Source: Alphaproteobacteria bacterium
GTDB taxonomy: Bacteria > Pseudomonadota > Alphaproteobacteria > 16-39-46
NCBI GenBank assembly: GCA_947497675.1
Contig: CANMHY010000055.1
Location: forward strand, 1 to 6,117
Length of the DNA: 6,117 bases
Direction: 5' to 3'
The notes under the pieces are model-generated. The model saw only the letters and a program-made list of their open reading frames with translations, was not told the DNA's origin and did no database searches. Below are positions 1 through 5,444 of the stretch, one piece after another. Each line of letters starts with the position of its first letter. Within the stretch, counting starts at the first letter, position 1. Both the position numbers and the translations under genes were made by a program.

Positions 1-105
1 CTTGAAACCATCCCCTCAATAGCACCTGAAAATCTTGAATCATTGCTGCCATGGAATGTTCCTCTCCATGTTAAGGAAAGATTATCGGATACCGAAACGC
101 TCTGA
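1..105 (+). CDS. IS66-family transposase (TnpC), C-terminal end only
   Basis: This is the last 34 codons of a gene that enters from the left edge in frame 1 and stops at TGA 103-105. The translation contains LESLLPWNV at residues 12-20 of the visible part. The LLPWN motif closes the IS66 C-terminal domain found in TnpC transposases of this family. The catalytic DDE region lies outside the window, so whether the gene is intact is unknown. Its position, ending about 150 bases before the GTAA-type terminal repeat and reading towards it, is normal for tnpC. The IS66 call rests on the short motif plus the repeat; each alone would be weaker. Confidence 0.75.
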   Translation, partial: LETIPSIAPENLESLLPWNVPLHVKERLSDTETL

Positions 106-235
106 AGAGATCAAAAAAATGGATAAAAGCACAAAAAAATAAAAAAAAAATCGTTTTTTTGAAAAATAATTTGAAAATCGTTCAAATGCAAAAAACTCAA
201 GCAGCGCAATGCTTTGGAAGCTTCGTCTAATTTTG

Positions 236-259
236 ATCACCGCTTCATAAGACGCTTAC
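236..259. repeat. IS66 right terminal inverted repeat
   Basis: Read from the outer end on the minus strand, the sequence begins GTAAGCGTCTTATGAAGC, with the GTAA start known for IS66-family ends. The inner boundary is a guess because the left copy is not in the window. If this is a normal insertion, the eight bases after it (260-267, GAACATCT) should be the target duplication and should recur at the left end of the element. Confidence 0.65.
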
Positions 260-602
260 GAACATCTCTGAACAAACTCATTTTTTCCATCTCAACAAAA
301 TCTCTTCTTCTATGGTGATTAAAGTTGATTTTGATTTAACAATGACAATTTTTGCTCATAATCTTTATCGTTTATTTGCGACAAGCCTCATCGGCTATGA
401 ACATCAAACAGCTCAAACCCTCTATGAAAAATTTGTTTGTAATGAGGGGATTATCACCACTGATTCCGAGAATGTTACGGTTGCCCTTAAAAAGAAACGT
501 AACTTACCTGCTATCTTGACCTCAATGGCAAAACTCTTGCCAACAAAGATTGAGTGGCTCAACCATCGTACCCTAAATATTAAAGCTGCTTCTTATTCTT
601 GA
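260..602 (+). pseudogene. C-terminal fragment of a DDE-type transposase, interrupted by the IS66 element
   Basis: Frame 3 is open from the IS66 boundary to TGA at 600-602. It begins NISEQTHFFHLNKISSS and continues through VDFDLTMTIFAHNLYRLFA and LKKKRNLPAIL. I recognise this tail as the C-terminus of a DDE transposase group that is common in bacterial genomes, but I cannot assign the IS family from memory. The ATG at 312 gives a 96-residue reading, yet homology-like sequence runs upstream of it to the insertion border, so 312 is not a real start. The gene has lost its 5' part in this window, probably because the IS66 element landed in it. The missing part may lie on the far side of that element. 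Confidence 0.7.
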
Positions 603-643
603 TTCATACAATTTTTAGGGGTAGTTCTTTCCCGTGAAGATCA

Positions 644-902
644 GTGTTTATCAGTATCCTTGCTTATCATTTATTACATACGATTAGATACCAACTCAAA
701 CTGAAGGGGATTCATCAAAGCTGGGACTTGCTTCGAGAGGTGTTAGATACGCAATGCCGAATCACCAGCACGTTGCGTCTTGAAAATGGTCAAACAAATC
801 CAACTCCGAAAAACAAGCTTGACAGACCCAAATCAATTAGAAATTTACAAAGCATTGGGGATAGATTCTCATCCGGGTAAAACCGAAAAATTATACTGCT
901 AA
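644..902 (+). pseudogene. IS1634-type transposase remnant, 5'-truncated and frameshifted
   Basis: Frame 2 encodes VFISILAYHLLHTIRYQLK, then GIHQSWDLLREVLDTQ and TSTLRLENG (644-790). The same protein continues in frame 3 as QIQLRKTSLTDPNQLEIYK and ALGIDSHPGKTEKLYC (from 792) to TAA at 900-902. Both halves match the C-terminus of IS1634-type DDE transposases. That tail normally runs LAY, HTIR, GI..SWD, then RKT, ALGID and PG in one frame. One extra base around 788-792 breaks the frame: dropping C791 joins ENG directly to KQIQLRK. Upstream of 644 frame 2 has a TGA at 635-637, and no match to the N-terminal and catalytic parts is visible. The gene therefore cannot make an active transposase. The GTG at 644 is not a meaningful start. 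Confidence 0.8.
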
Positions 903-1021
903 ACTCATCCTACAAAATTAACTTGTAGTGACCCAAAACGATTTTTTTTATTTTATCTATTTGTTTTTAAATGGCTTTTTCTAACGATGGACAAAGATGG
1001 GAATAGAACATTTTCATGTTG

Positions 1022-1047
1022 CGTCTGGAATAAGAGACGTTTTTCTT
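1022..1047 (+). terminator. Weak candidate plus-strand terminator between the IS debris and the operon
   Basis: CGTCT (1022-1026) and AGACG (1035-1039) form a perfect 5-bp stem with an 8-base loop, followed by TTTTTCTT. It would act on transcripts coming from the IS remnants towards the 3' end of the minus-strand operon. A second short hairpin, AACAT-TTTC-ATGTT, lies at 1007-1020 with no T run. For the minus-strand operon itself I see no clear intrinsic terminator in 903-1056. That interval otherwise holds only T-rich sequence and probably the outer end of the IS1634 remnant. Confidence 0.3.
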
Positions 1048-1056
1048 AATGTGATC

Positions 1057-1737
1057 TCAATCACTCTGATTCATCTCTTGCTTCCGTTGAGGGAAAATCT
1101 GGAAACTGGGGGGGGCCAAGGACCAGATGACGATTTCTTTTCCAACACGATTTGTTGCTGTGAGAAAAGCGTCAATGACTTCTTTGAAAGAATCTTGGGT
1201 AATGGGGACTATGCTCTCAAAGGTCTTTGCACCCACAATCTCTCGGTCTTTGAGGCGCATCATTTTTGCAAAGATACGGATGCGCACTTCTTTGGATTCT
1301 CTTACCATCAGCTCAAAATCTCGAATATCAATGAGGAGGACATAATCTGCATCGAGGCCATCGAGAGATGTCCCCACGCCTTTGATTTGTCCAGAATTCT
1401 CAAAGAGATTCAGAAGCAATTGTTGAATAAGATTGGGAAGACGATCGACCCATCTTGCGCCTGAGATGTGGGTAATCTCTGCTGAGGAGGATTGAACAAC
1501 GATGCGATCTGTGTTGAGGCGTCCGTCACAGGAAGGATCTTCCAGGATGAGTTGCCATTTAACAGGATGGAGGCTTGCCCTTTCTTTTTCAGAGAAAGGA
1601 AGGGTTTTGAGATAAAAGAGCTTATACTTTTCAGAATTTTTAGGAAGGCTCAGACAGCCAGACATGATCAAAAGAGAAAGGCAGCCGAGGGCGAGCGTTG
1701 AAGCGCGCCTAAAAATATTTTTTTTAGTTAAGAACAT
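1057..1737 (-). CDS. ABC-type transport auxiliary lipoprotein (PqiC-like), outer-membrane partner of the MCE transporter
   Basis: The predicted protein has 226 residues. It starts with a lipoprotein signal peptide: basic n-region TKKNIFRR, hydrophobic core, and lipobox LLIMSGC with the lipidated Cys at residue 28. Leu follows the Cys rather than the Asp retention signal, so sorting to the outer membrane is likely. The body matches the ABC_trans_aux family: FYLKTLP near the start of the mature part, LNTDRIVV, the hallmark ARWVDRLPNLIQQLLLNLFE, ADYVLLIDIRDFEL, then a closing EIVIWSL. PqiC of the Pqi system belongs to this family and partners an MCE protein at the outer membrane. The ATG at 1737 was chosen over ATGs at 1758 and 1746 because AGGAG lies 9 bases ahead of it and the signal peptide is cleaner. 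It is the last gene of the operon and overlaps mlaD by 14 bases. An 8-base C tract in the coding strand (1108-1115) lies just after the conserved domain. Confidence 0.88.
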   Translation of the reverse strand: MFLTKKNIFRRASTLALGCLSLLIMSGCLSLPKNSEKYKLFYLKTLPFSEKERASLHPVKWQLILEDPSCDGRLNTDRIVVQSSSAEITHISGARWVDRLPNLIQQLLLNLFENSGQIKGVGTSLDGLDADYVLLIDIRDFELMVRESKEVRIRIFAKMMRLKDREIVGAKTFESIVPITQDSFKEVIDAFLTATNRVGKEIVIWSLAPPSFQIFPQRKQEMNQSD

Positions 1738-2635
1738 ATCCGTCATCTCCTGTTCCAAATATGAAAGCCCAAGGGTCTCTTTCGATGTTTGTGCTTAAGC
1801 GATTAATACTTTCCAAAGTAACCCGGAATTCTGACATCACATTTGAGAATTCATAAAGTCCGGAGGTTAAGAACGTTTGAAGGGGGATTTTGTTTTCGTT
1901 AAGGAAGTCACGGGACTCTTGGAAGAAGTCGCGAGCACTTCGTGAGAGAGGAAGGAGCTCATCTTGTAAAGTTTGAGCAAAGGATCTGAATGATTTAGAC
2001 GTCTCTGAAATCTCTTTAAAAGCTGTATCGGCGTTCTCAAGAAATTGGTCGATGGTGTGTGCTTTGTTTGCAAACGTTTGTGTGAGGGTTTTAAGATTCT
2101 CTAAAATAGAAGCTAAGTTTTGAGTATTTTTTTGGTTTAGGAGGAGATCTAAATCTTGAGAAAGTTTATTTAAGTTTTGCAGAAGCTTAGGAGCTGCCTC
2201 AAATATTTCTTCGATTTTAGAAGGTTTCGAAGGGATAATGGGGTAGTCATCTTTTAAGATCGCCGTGAGAGGGGGGCTTCCGGGAGACCCTCCTGTTAGC
2301 TGAACAAAGGCAATGCCTGTGATGCCCTGCATTTCAAGAGAAGCTTCTGTATCTTTTCGAATTGGTGTGCTCGGCACGAGGTTAATACGAACACGAATTT
2401 GTTCGATATTTTTGGGGTCAATAACAATTGATTTGACACTTCCCACAGCAACGCCGCGATAAAGGACCTGAGCGCCGAGTTTTAACCCCGTGACCGACCC
2501 TTGAAAATAAATATCATAAAGATTATTTGTTCCGCCAAATTCTTTTTTGCCTATCCAGAGGACAAATCCTAAAGCTCCAAGAAGGAGGATAAGAACAAAA
2601 GTTCCAACAGTCAAATAACGTGCTTGTGTTTCCAT
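1724..2635 (-). CDS. mlaD: MlaD-family MCE protein, periplasmic substrate-binding ring subunit of a lipid ABC transporter
   Basis: This 303-residue protein has one N-terminal membrane anchor (about residues 8-28), leaving the rest in the periplasm. A single MCE domain follows at about 38-117. Its characteristic features are visible: GSVTGLKLGAQVLYRGVAVG (46-65), VRINL and TGIAFVQLTGG (106-116). MCE proteins form hexameric rings that bind and pass phospholipids between the membranes. Residues about 140-285 are predicted long amphipathic helices. This makes the protein much longer than E. coli MlaD (183 residues) and more like helical-tail MCE proteins. It ends IERDPWAFIFG..., a tail I associate with alphaproteobacterial members. 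The ATG directly follows the mlaF TAA with no gap, and AAGGG lies a few bases upstream. The gene overlaps the lipoprotein gene downstream. Confidence 0.92.
   Translation of the reverse strand: METQARYLTVGTFVLILLLGALGFVLWIGKKEFGGTNNLYDIYFQGSVTGLKLGAQVLYRGVAVGSVKSIVIDPKNIEQIRVRINLVPSTPIRKDTEASLEMQGITGIAFVQLTGGSPGSPPLTAILKDDYPIIPSKPSKIEEIFEAAPKLLQNLNKLSQDLDLLLNQKNTQNLASILENLKTLTQTFANKAHTIDQFLENADTAFKEISETSKSFRSFAQTLQDELLPLSRSARDFFQESRDFLNENKIPLQTFLTSGLYEFSNVMSEFRVTLESINRLSTNIERDPWAFIFGTGDDGYVLN
1747..1751 (-). promoter_or_regulatory. Shine-Dalgarno AGGAG deciding the lipoprotein start
   Basis: AGGAG on the minus strand sits inside the last codons of mlaD. It directly touches the ATG at 1746 (zero spacing, too close) and is 9 bases from the ATG at 1737, which favours the latter start. 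Confidence 0.6.
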
Positions 2636-3430
2636 TTAAAACCCTTTTCCAAAGATTTTACGGGCTCTATTTCCATGAAAATAGTCATGGATCCATGGGT
2701 CCTCCATTTTTTTGAGCTCTTCAAAGGTCCCCAGGAAGAGTTTTTTATGCAGAAGGACCCCAATTCGAGTGCAGACTGATTTTATGGTATCAAGATCATG
2801 TGTAATCATAAAGACAGTAAATCCTAAATGGGCGTGTAATTTTTTAAGGAGTGTATCAAAAGCCTCAGCTGAAATTGGGTCAAGTCCGGATGTTGGCTCA
2901 TCCAAAAAGAGAATGCTGGGGTCAAGGGCGAGCGCGCGGGCGAGACCGACACGTTTCGTCATTCCTCCGGAGAGCTCAGAGGGGTATTTTAAGGCTGTAT
3001 CCAAAGGAAGCCCCACCATCCCAAGTTTTAAGGCAACGATTGAGTCTGCAAAGGGGGGGTAAATCTGAGTGACTTCCTTTAAAGGGACGAGGATGTTTTC
3101 ACGAACCGTGAGGGACGTATAGAGAGCGCCATTTTGAAATAAAACACCGCAAGATTTATCAACGTGTTCTTGAGCACTTTCTGGGGCATGATAAATATCT
3201 TTTCCGAGAAGTCTGATCGATCCTGACTGAGGCAGCTTAAGTCCTAAGATCGTTCTTAAAAGGACAGATTTTCCAGAACCCGATCCTCCAATAATACCAA
3301 TAATCTCGCCTTTGAAGACAGTCAGATTTAAATTTTCATGAATAAGCGTTGATCCAAAGTTTGTCACAAGGTTTTTTATGTCAATGACGGGTTTTTCAGG
3401 GTTGTGAGAAAGAGAAGGGGAGTGCGTCAT
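2636..3430 (-). CDS. mlaF: MlaF-family ABC transporter ATP-binding protein
   Basis: This 264-residue nucleotide-binding subunit powers lipid movement through the MlaE permease on the cytoplasmic face. All ABC motifs are intact: Walker A GGSGSGKS (48-55), Q-loop LFQNGALY with Gln99, signature LSGGM (153-157), Walker B ILFLDEPT (173-180), D-loop SGLD (181-184) and the H-loop His211. The wording of FQNGALYTSLTVRENI and of SGGMTKRVGLARAL is typical of the MlaF/Ttg2A branch rather than of general importers. The length is normal for the family. The ATG starts directly after the mlaE TAA, with AGGA inside the last mlaE codons, so the two are probably translationally coupled. The coding strand contains a seven-base C tract (3053-3059) in the codons for YPPF. 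Confidence 0.95.
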   Translation of the reverse strand: MTHSPSLSHNPEKPVIDIKNLVTNFGSTLIHENLNLTVFKGEIIGIIGGSGSGKSVLLRTILGLKLPQSGSIRLLGKDIYHAPESAQEHVDKSCGVLFQNGALYTSLTVRENILVPLKEVTQIYPPFADSIVALKLGMVGLPLDTALKYPSELSGGMTKRVGLARALALDPSILFLDEPTSGLDPISAEAFDTLLKKLHAHLGFTVFMITHDLDTIKSVCTRIGVLLHKKLFLGTFEELKKMEDPWIHDYFHGNRARKIFGKGF

Positions 3431-4564
3431 TTAAATTCCTAAATACGAAAAAAGAATCGAAAATGCCGCATCGGCAACAATGACCAAGAAGATAGATTCG
3501 ACAACCGACTTGGTGGTGTGTTGTCCGATGCTTTCGGCGCTTCCAGATACCTGAAGACCTTCAAAGCACCCTACAAGACCAATGAGGAAAGCAAAAAAAG
3601 GAGACTTTACCATGCCGACCCAAAATGTTGTGGGCGTTATGGCGAGTTTGAGTTGCTCTATGAATTGAACATAACTAAGGTCCATTAAAGTATGCGTCAT
3701 AAAGGCCCCTCCTAAAAGTCCAACGATGTCAGAAAAAAAAGTGAGAAGGGGAAGGGCAATCATAAGGGCCATAATTCGCGGAATCACGAGAACATTCACA
3801 GGATCAAGCCCCATGGTTTGCATGGCATCCACTTCCTCGTTGAGTACCATGGTCCCAATTTGAGCTGTAAAAGCACTTCCAGATCTTCCAGCAACAACGA
3901 TCGCTGTAATGAGGATACCAACCTCTCTGAGAATTCCCAAGGCTAAGAGATTAACTGTAAAAATCTCGGTTCCAAACCGTTTGAGCTGGGTCACGCCTTG
4001 ATAGGCAAGAACAACACCAATTAAGAAAGAAATGAGCCCAACAATGGGAAGGGCATTCACCCCCACATCTTGCAAATGGGAACAAAAAGATATGAGACGG
4101 AAAGAGGAGCGTCTTCTGAGCGATTGAAGCAGCGTGACAATAACTTCTCCAAAAAAAGAGGTCAGTTGAAGGGTCAAAGAGAGGAGATTCACGGTGGATT
4201 CCCCCAGCCTTAAAACAAAAGACCTAAAAGCCGAAGACTTTTTTGAAGCTTCCTCCAAATTAAGAGGGTAGTGATGAACAAGATTCAAGATTTGCAGAGT
4301 TTCATCGCTTCCGTTCTCAAATCTAACGGAGAACTTTTGACCTTCTAAGCGCTTCTTTAAAGAAAGAAGCAAAACGGCGCCGCCTGTGTCTATTTTTAAG
4401 ATTTCTGAGAGATCGATAATAACTTTTCGAAGTTTTCTGTCTTCAAGTGTGATGCTTTGAAGTGTTTGGTAATGTTTTCCGAGCGTCCAGAGACACCACT
4501 CGCCTTTTGGAAAGAGGACGGTTTCAGAGCGGTCTTTTTGAATCGACAAGAAAGGCGCTGACAC
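3431..4564 (-). CDS. mlaE: MlaE-family permease with N-terminal STAS (MlaB-like) domain
   Basis: This 377-residue inner-membrane protein has two parts. Residues about 1-105 form a STAS-like domain with the core VIIDLSEILKIDTGGAVLLL (48-67), equivalent to the separate MlaB regulator of E. coli. Residues about 125-377 are the MlaE/Ttg2B permease. The family signature is clear: LREVGILITAIVVAGRSGSA (212-231), the coupling segment with IGTM and NEEVDAMQTMGLDP (242-255), then VIPR. Several hydrophobic membrane helices follow (about 172-192, 204-225, 258-290, 320-335, 355-375). It should pair with the ATPase encoded immediately downstream and contact the MCE ring. The start is GTG, supported by AAAGGAG six bases upstream. 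It is the first gene of the operon. STAS-MlaE fusions are common in alphaproteobacteria. Confidence 0.94.
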   Translation of the reverse strand: MSAPFLSIQKDRSETVLFPKGEWCLWTLGKHYQTLQSITLEDRKLRKVIIDLSEILKIDTGGAVLLLSLKKRLEGQKFSVRFENGSDETLQILNLVHHYPLNLEEASKKSSAFRSFVLRLGESTVNLLSLTLQLTSFFGEVIVTLLQSLRRRSSFRLISFCSHLQDVGVNALPIVGLISFLIGVVLAYQGVTQLKRFGTEIFTVNLLALGILREVGILITAIVVAGRSGSAFTAQIGTMVLNEEVDAMQTMGLDPVNVLVIPRIMALMIALPLLTFFSDIVGLLGGAFMTHTLMDLSYVQFIEQLKLAITPTTFWVGMVKSPFFAFLIGLVGCFEGLQVSGSAESIGQHTTKSVVESIFLVIVADAAFSILFSYLGI

Positions 4565-4570
4565 TTTTTT

Positions 4571-4577
4571 CTCCTTT
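4571..4577 (-). promoter_or_regulatory. Strong Shine-Dalgarno AAAGGAG for the GTG start of mlaE
   Basis: AAAGGAG on the minus strand is followed by six A and then GTG. This spacing and match support the non-ATG start at 4564 for the first gene of the operon. Confidence 0.7.
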
Positions 4578-4708
4578 ATTGTTTTTAAGCGTTTTTAGGA
4601 GTCCTTTCCTTTTAATGTGAGGGAAAGAAAGACAGAAAGCAATGTCCTTTTTTAAGTTAAAAAATAAGGGGTGTTCTCAAGAAAATTTTATGCAAAAAAA
4701 TGTAAATG

Positions 4709-4798
4709 TTAAAGAGAGCGTTCATTCTCGAGATAAAACCCCAACTCCTGAGCTTTTTCCCAAGCATTTTGATCTGCGATATGATAAATGTAAGACAT
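4709..4798 (-). pseudogene. Truncated DUF952-family protein remnant (29 codons)
   Basis: A short ORF starts at ATG 4798 behind a strong AAGGAG with 6-base spacing and ends at TAA 4709-4711. Its product starts SYIYHIADQNAWEKAQ and continues ELGFYLENERSL. The pattern YIYHIAD..WEKAQ..GFY is the start of DUF952 proteins, small proteins of roughly 100-115 residues and unknown function. They normally continue with a GFIHCS segment soon after. No such segment appears downstream in any minus-strand frame before mlaE, so the gene appears cut off after about 25 conserved residues. It could still be translated as a leader-like peptide ahead of mlaE, since it has the same direction and lies 144 bases upstream. 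Assignment rests on a short match. Confidence 0.6.
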
Positions 4799-4804
4799 TA
4801 TTTT

Positions 4805-4810
4805 CTCCTT
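4805..4810 (-). promoter_or_regulatory. Intact Shine-Dalgarno AAGGAG of the DUF952 remnant
   Basis: AAGGAG on the minus strand, six bases (AAAATA) before the ATG at 4798. It supports this ORF having been a real gene start, and possibly still being translated. Confidence 0.6.
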
Positions 4811-4849
4811 GAAAGAAAATGAGGAATGAGGGAATTATTATTGTTCTGT

Positions 4850-4862
4850 GTTCAAAATGAAC
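4850..4862. promoter_or_regulatory. Perfect short inverted repeat, possible operator
   Basis: GTTCA-AAA-TGAAC is a perfect 5-bp palindrome with a 3-base centre, lying 51 bases upstream of rpiB and 51 bases upstream of the DUF952 remnant start. The position between divergent units suits a regulator site, but the repeat is short and no regulator gene is nearby, so chance is possible. Confidence 0.25.
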
Positions 4863-4905
4863 TTATGAGTTAAGATAAAAGATATCTATAAATTACAGAG
4901 AGATT

Positions 4906-4910
4906 AAGGA
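4906..4910 (+). promoter_or_regulatory. Shine-Dalgarno AAGGA for rpiB
   Basis: AAGGA followed by AAA and the ATG at 4914. The spacing is short but workable, and no other in-frame start is close. Confidence 0.55.
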
Positions 4911-4913
4911 AAA

Positions 4914-5351
4914 ATGTCATTAAAAATTATATGCGGCGCAGATCATGCTGGATTTACTCTAAAAGAGCTTCTTAAATTAAAATTGATTGAGAAGGGGTAT
5001 GAGGTTGTAGATTGCGGAACCCATTCTGGTGAGCAGTCTGTGGATTATCCAGACTATGCCTTTAAGGTGGCAGAGCTTTTAAAAAAGGGTGAGGGAGACT
5101 TCGGACTTTTGATTTGTGGATCAGGAATTGGAATCAGTATTGCTGCCAATCGGTTTCCAGGAATTCGGGCTGCTCTCTGTCATGATGTTACCTCAGCGCG
5201 TCTTGCAAGAGTTCATAATGACGCGAATATTCTTGTTCTCGGAGAACGCCTTATTGGAAGCTTTACAGCCGAAGAATGCTTAGAGGCTTTTCTCTCAACA
5301 TCCTTTGAGGGAGGGGAGCGTCATGAAAGGCGTGTTGAAAAACTTGGGTGA
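4914..5351 (+). CDS. rpiB: Ribose-5-phosphate isomerase B
   Basis: The 145-residue protein belongs to the RpiB/LacAB sugar-phosphate isomerase family and has a normal length. It interconverts ribulose 5-phosphate and ribose 5-phosphate in the cytoplasm, in the non-oxidative pentose-phosphate pathway. The active-site features are present: GADHAGF with Asp10 and His11, DYPDYA (44-49), the catalytic Cys68 in ICGSGIGISIAANR, His101 in HNDANILVLGER, and C-terminal phosphate-binding arginines around GGERHERR (133-140). The loop reads CGSG where E. coli RpiB has CGTG, a common variant. The allose- or galactose-6-phosphate isomerases are alternatives in the family, but a lone gene with this motif set fits RpiB best. 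It is monocistronic: divergent from the mla operon and followed 24 bases later by a strong terminator. Confidence 0.95.
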   Translation: MSLKIICGADHAGFTLKELLKLKLIEKGYEVVDCGTHSGEQSVDYPDYAFKVAELLKKGEGDFGLLICGSGIGISIAANRFPGIRAALCHDVTSARLARVHNDANILVLGERLIGSFTAEECLEAFLSTSFEGGERHERRVEKLG

Positions 5352-5375
5352 ATACACATAAATTTTCTTGTTTGT

Positions 5376-5424
5376 AAAACCCCAGAGAAGAAAATTCTAA
5401 ATCTCTTCTCTCTGGAGTTTTATT
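5376..5424. terminator. Intrinsic terminator of rpiB, probably bidirectional
   Basis: AAAACCCCAGAGAAGA (5376-5391) pairs with TCTTCTCTCTGGAGTTTT (5404-5421). The stem is about 16 bp with one C/A mismatch and a 2-base CT bulge, and the loop is 12 bases. It ends in TTTTATT on the plus strand and GGGGTTTTAC on the minus strand. It sits between the convergent rpiB and the minus-strand gene ending at 5445 and could serve both, more clearly rpiB. Confidence 0.85.
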
Positions 5425-5444
5425 CTGAGTTTCAAGGCCCTTTT

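Larger units (their letters stand above)
1..259 (+). mobile_element. Right end of an IS66-family insertion sequence (left part outside window)
   Basis: The segment holds the last codons of an IS66-type transposase (1-105), a noncoding A/T-rich tail (106-235), and a terminal repeat whose outer end reads ...GACGCTTAC at 251-259. On the opposite strand this is GTAAGCGTC, and IS66-family ends are known to begin with GTAA. Immediately after 259 the sequence enters the open reading frame of another transposase, which is what an insertion boundary would look like. The left end and the other IS66 genes (tnpA, tnpB) are not in the window, so completeness cannot be judged. The tail includes a run of ten A at 141-150 followed by TCG and seven T. 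Confidence 0.8.
4565..4913. other. Divergent intergenic region between mlaE and rpiB
   Basis: About 350 bases separate the start codons of mlaE (minus) and rpiB (plus), so promoters for both must lie here or, for mlaE, ahead of the DUF952 remnant. The part next to mlaE (4578-4708) is low-complexity A/T-rich sequence without a recognisable gene. I looked for -35/-10 pairs on both strands and found none good enough to call. TATAAA at 4887-4892 and TAAGAT at 4871-4876 are possible -10 elements for rpiB but lack a well-spaced -35 box. Confidence 0.5.

Noticed and set aside
141..160. A10-TCG-T7 as a terminator for the IS66 transposase
   Set aside because: A stem made only of A-T pairs with a three-base loop would be very weak; it is more likely low-complexity sequence.
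312..602. Stand-alone 96-residue protein from ATG 312
   Set aside because: Transposase-like sequence continues in frame upstream to the IS66 boundary, so this is an internal Met of a truncated gene.
997..1464. A 155-codon plus-strand ORF opposite the lipoprotein gene
   Set aside because: It is antisense to a well-supported family member, shows no recognisable domain, and has Cys- and His-rich composition typical of a shadow frame.
4841..4892. Sigma-70 promoter for rpiB
   Set aside because: TTGTTC, TTCAAA, TAAGAT and TATAAA are present, but no pair has both good matches and 16-18 base spacing.
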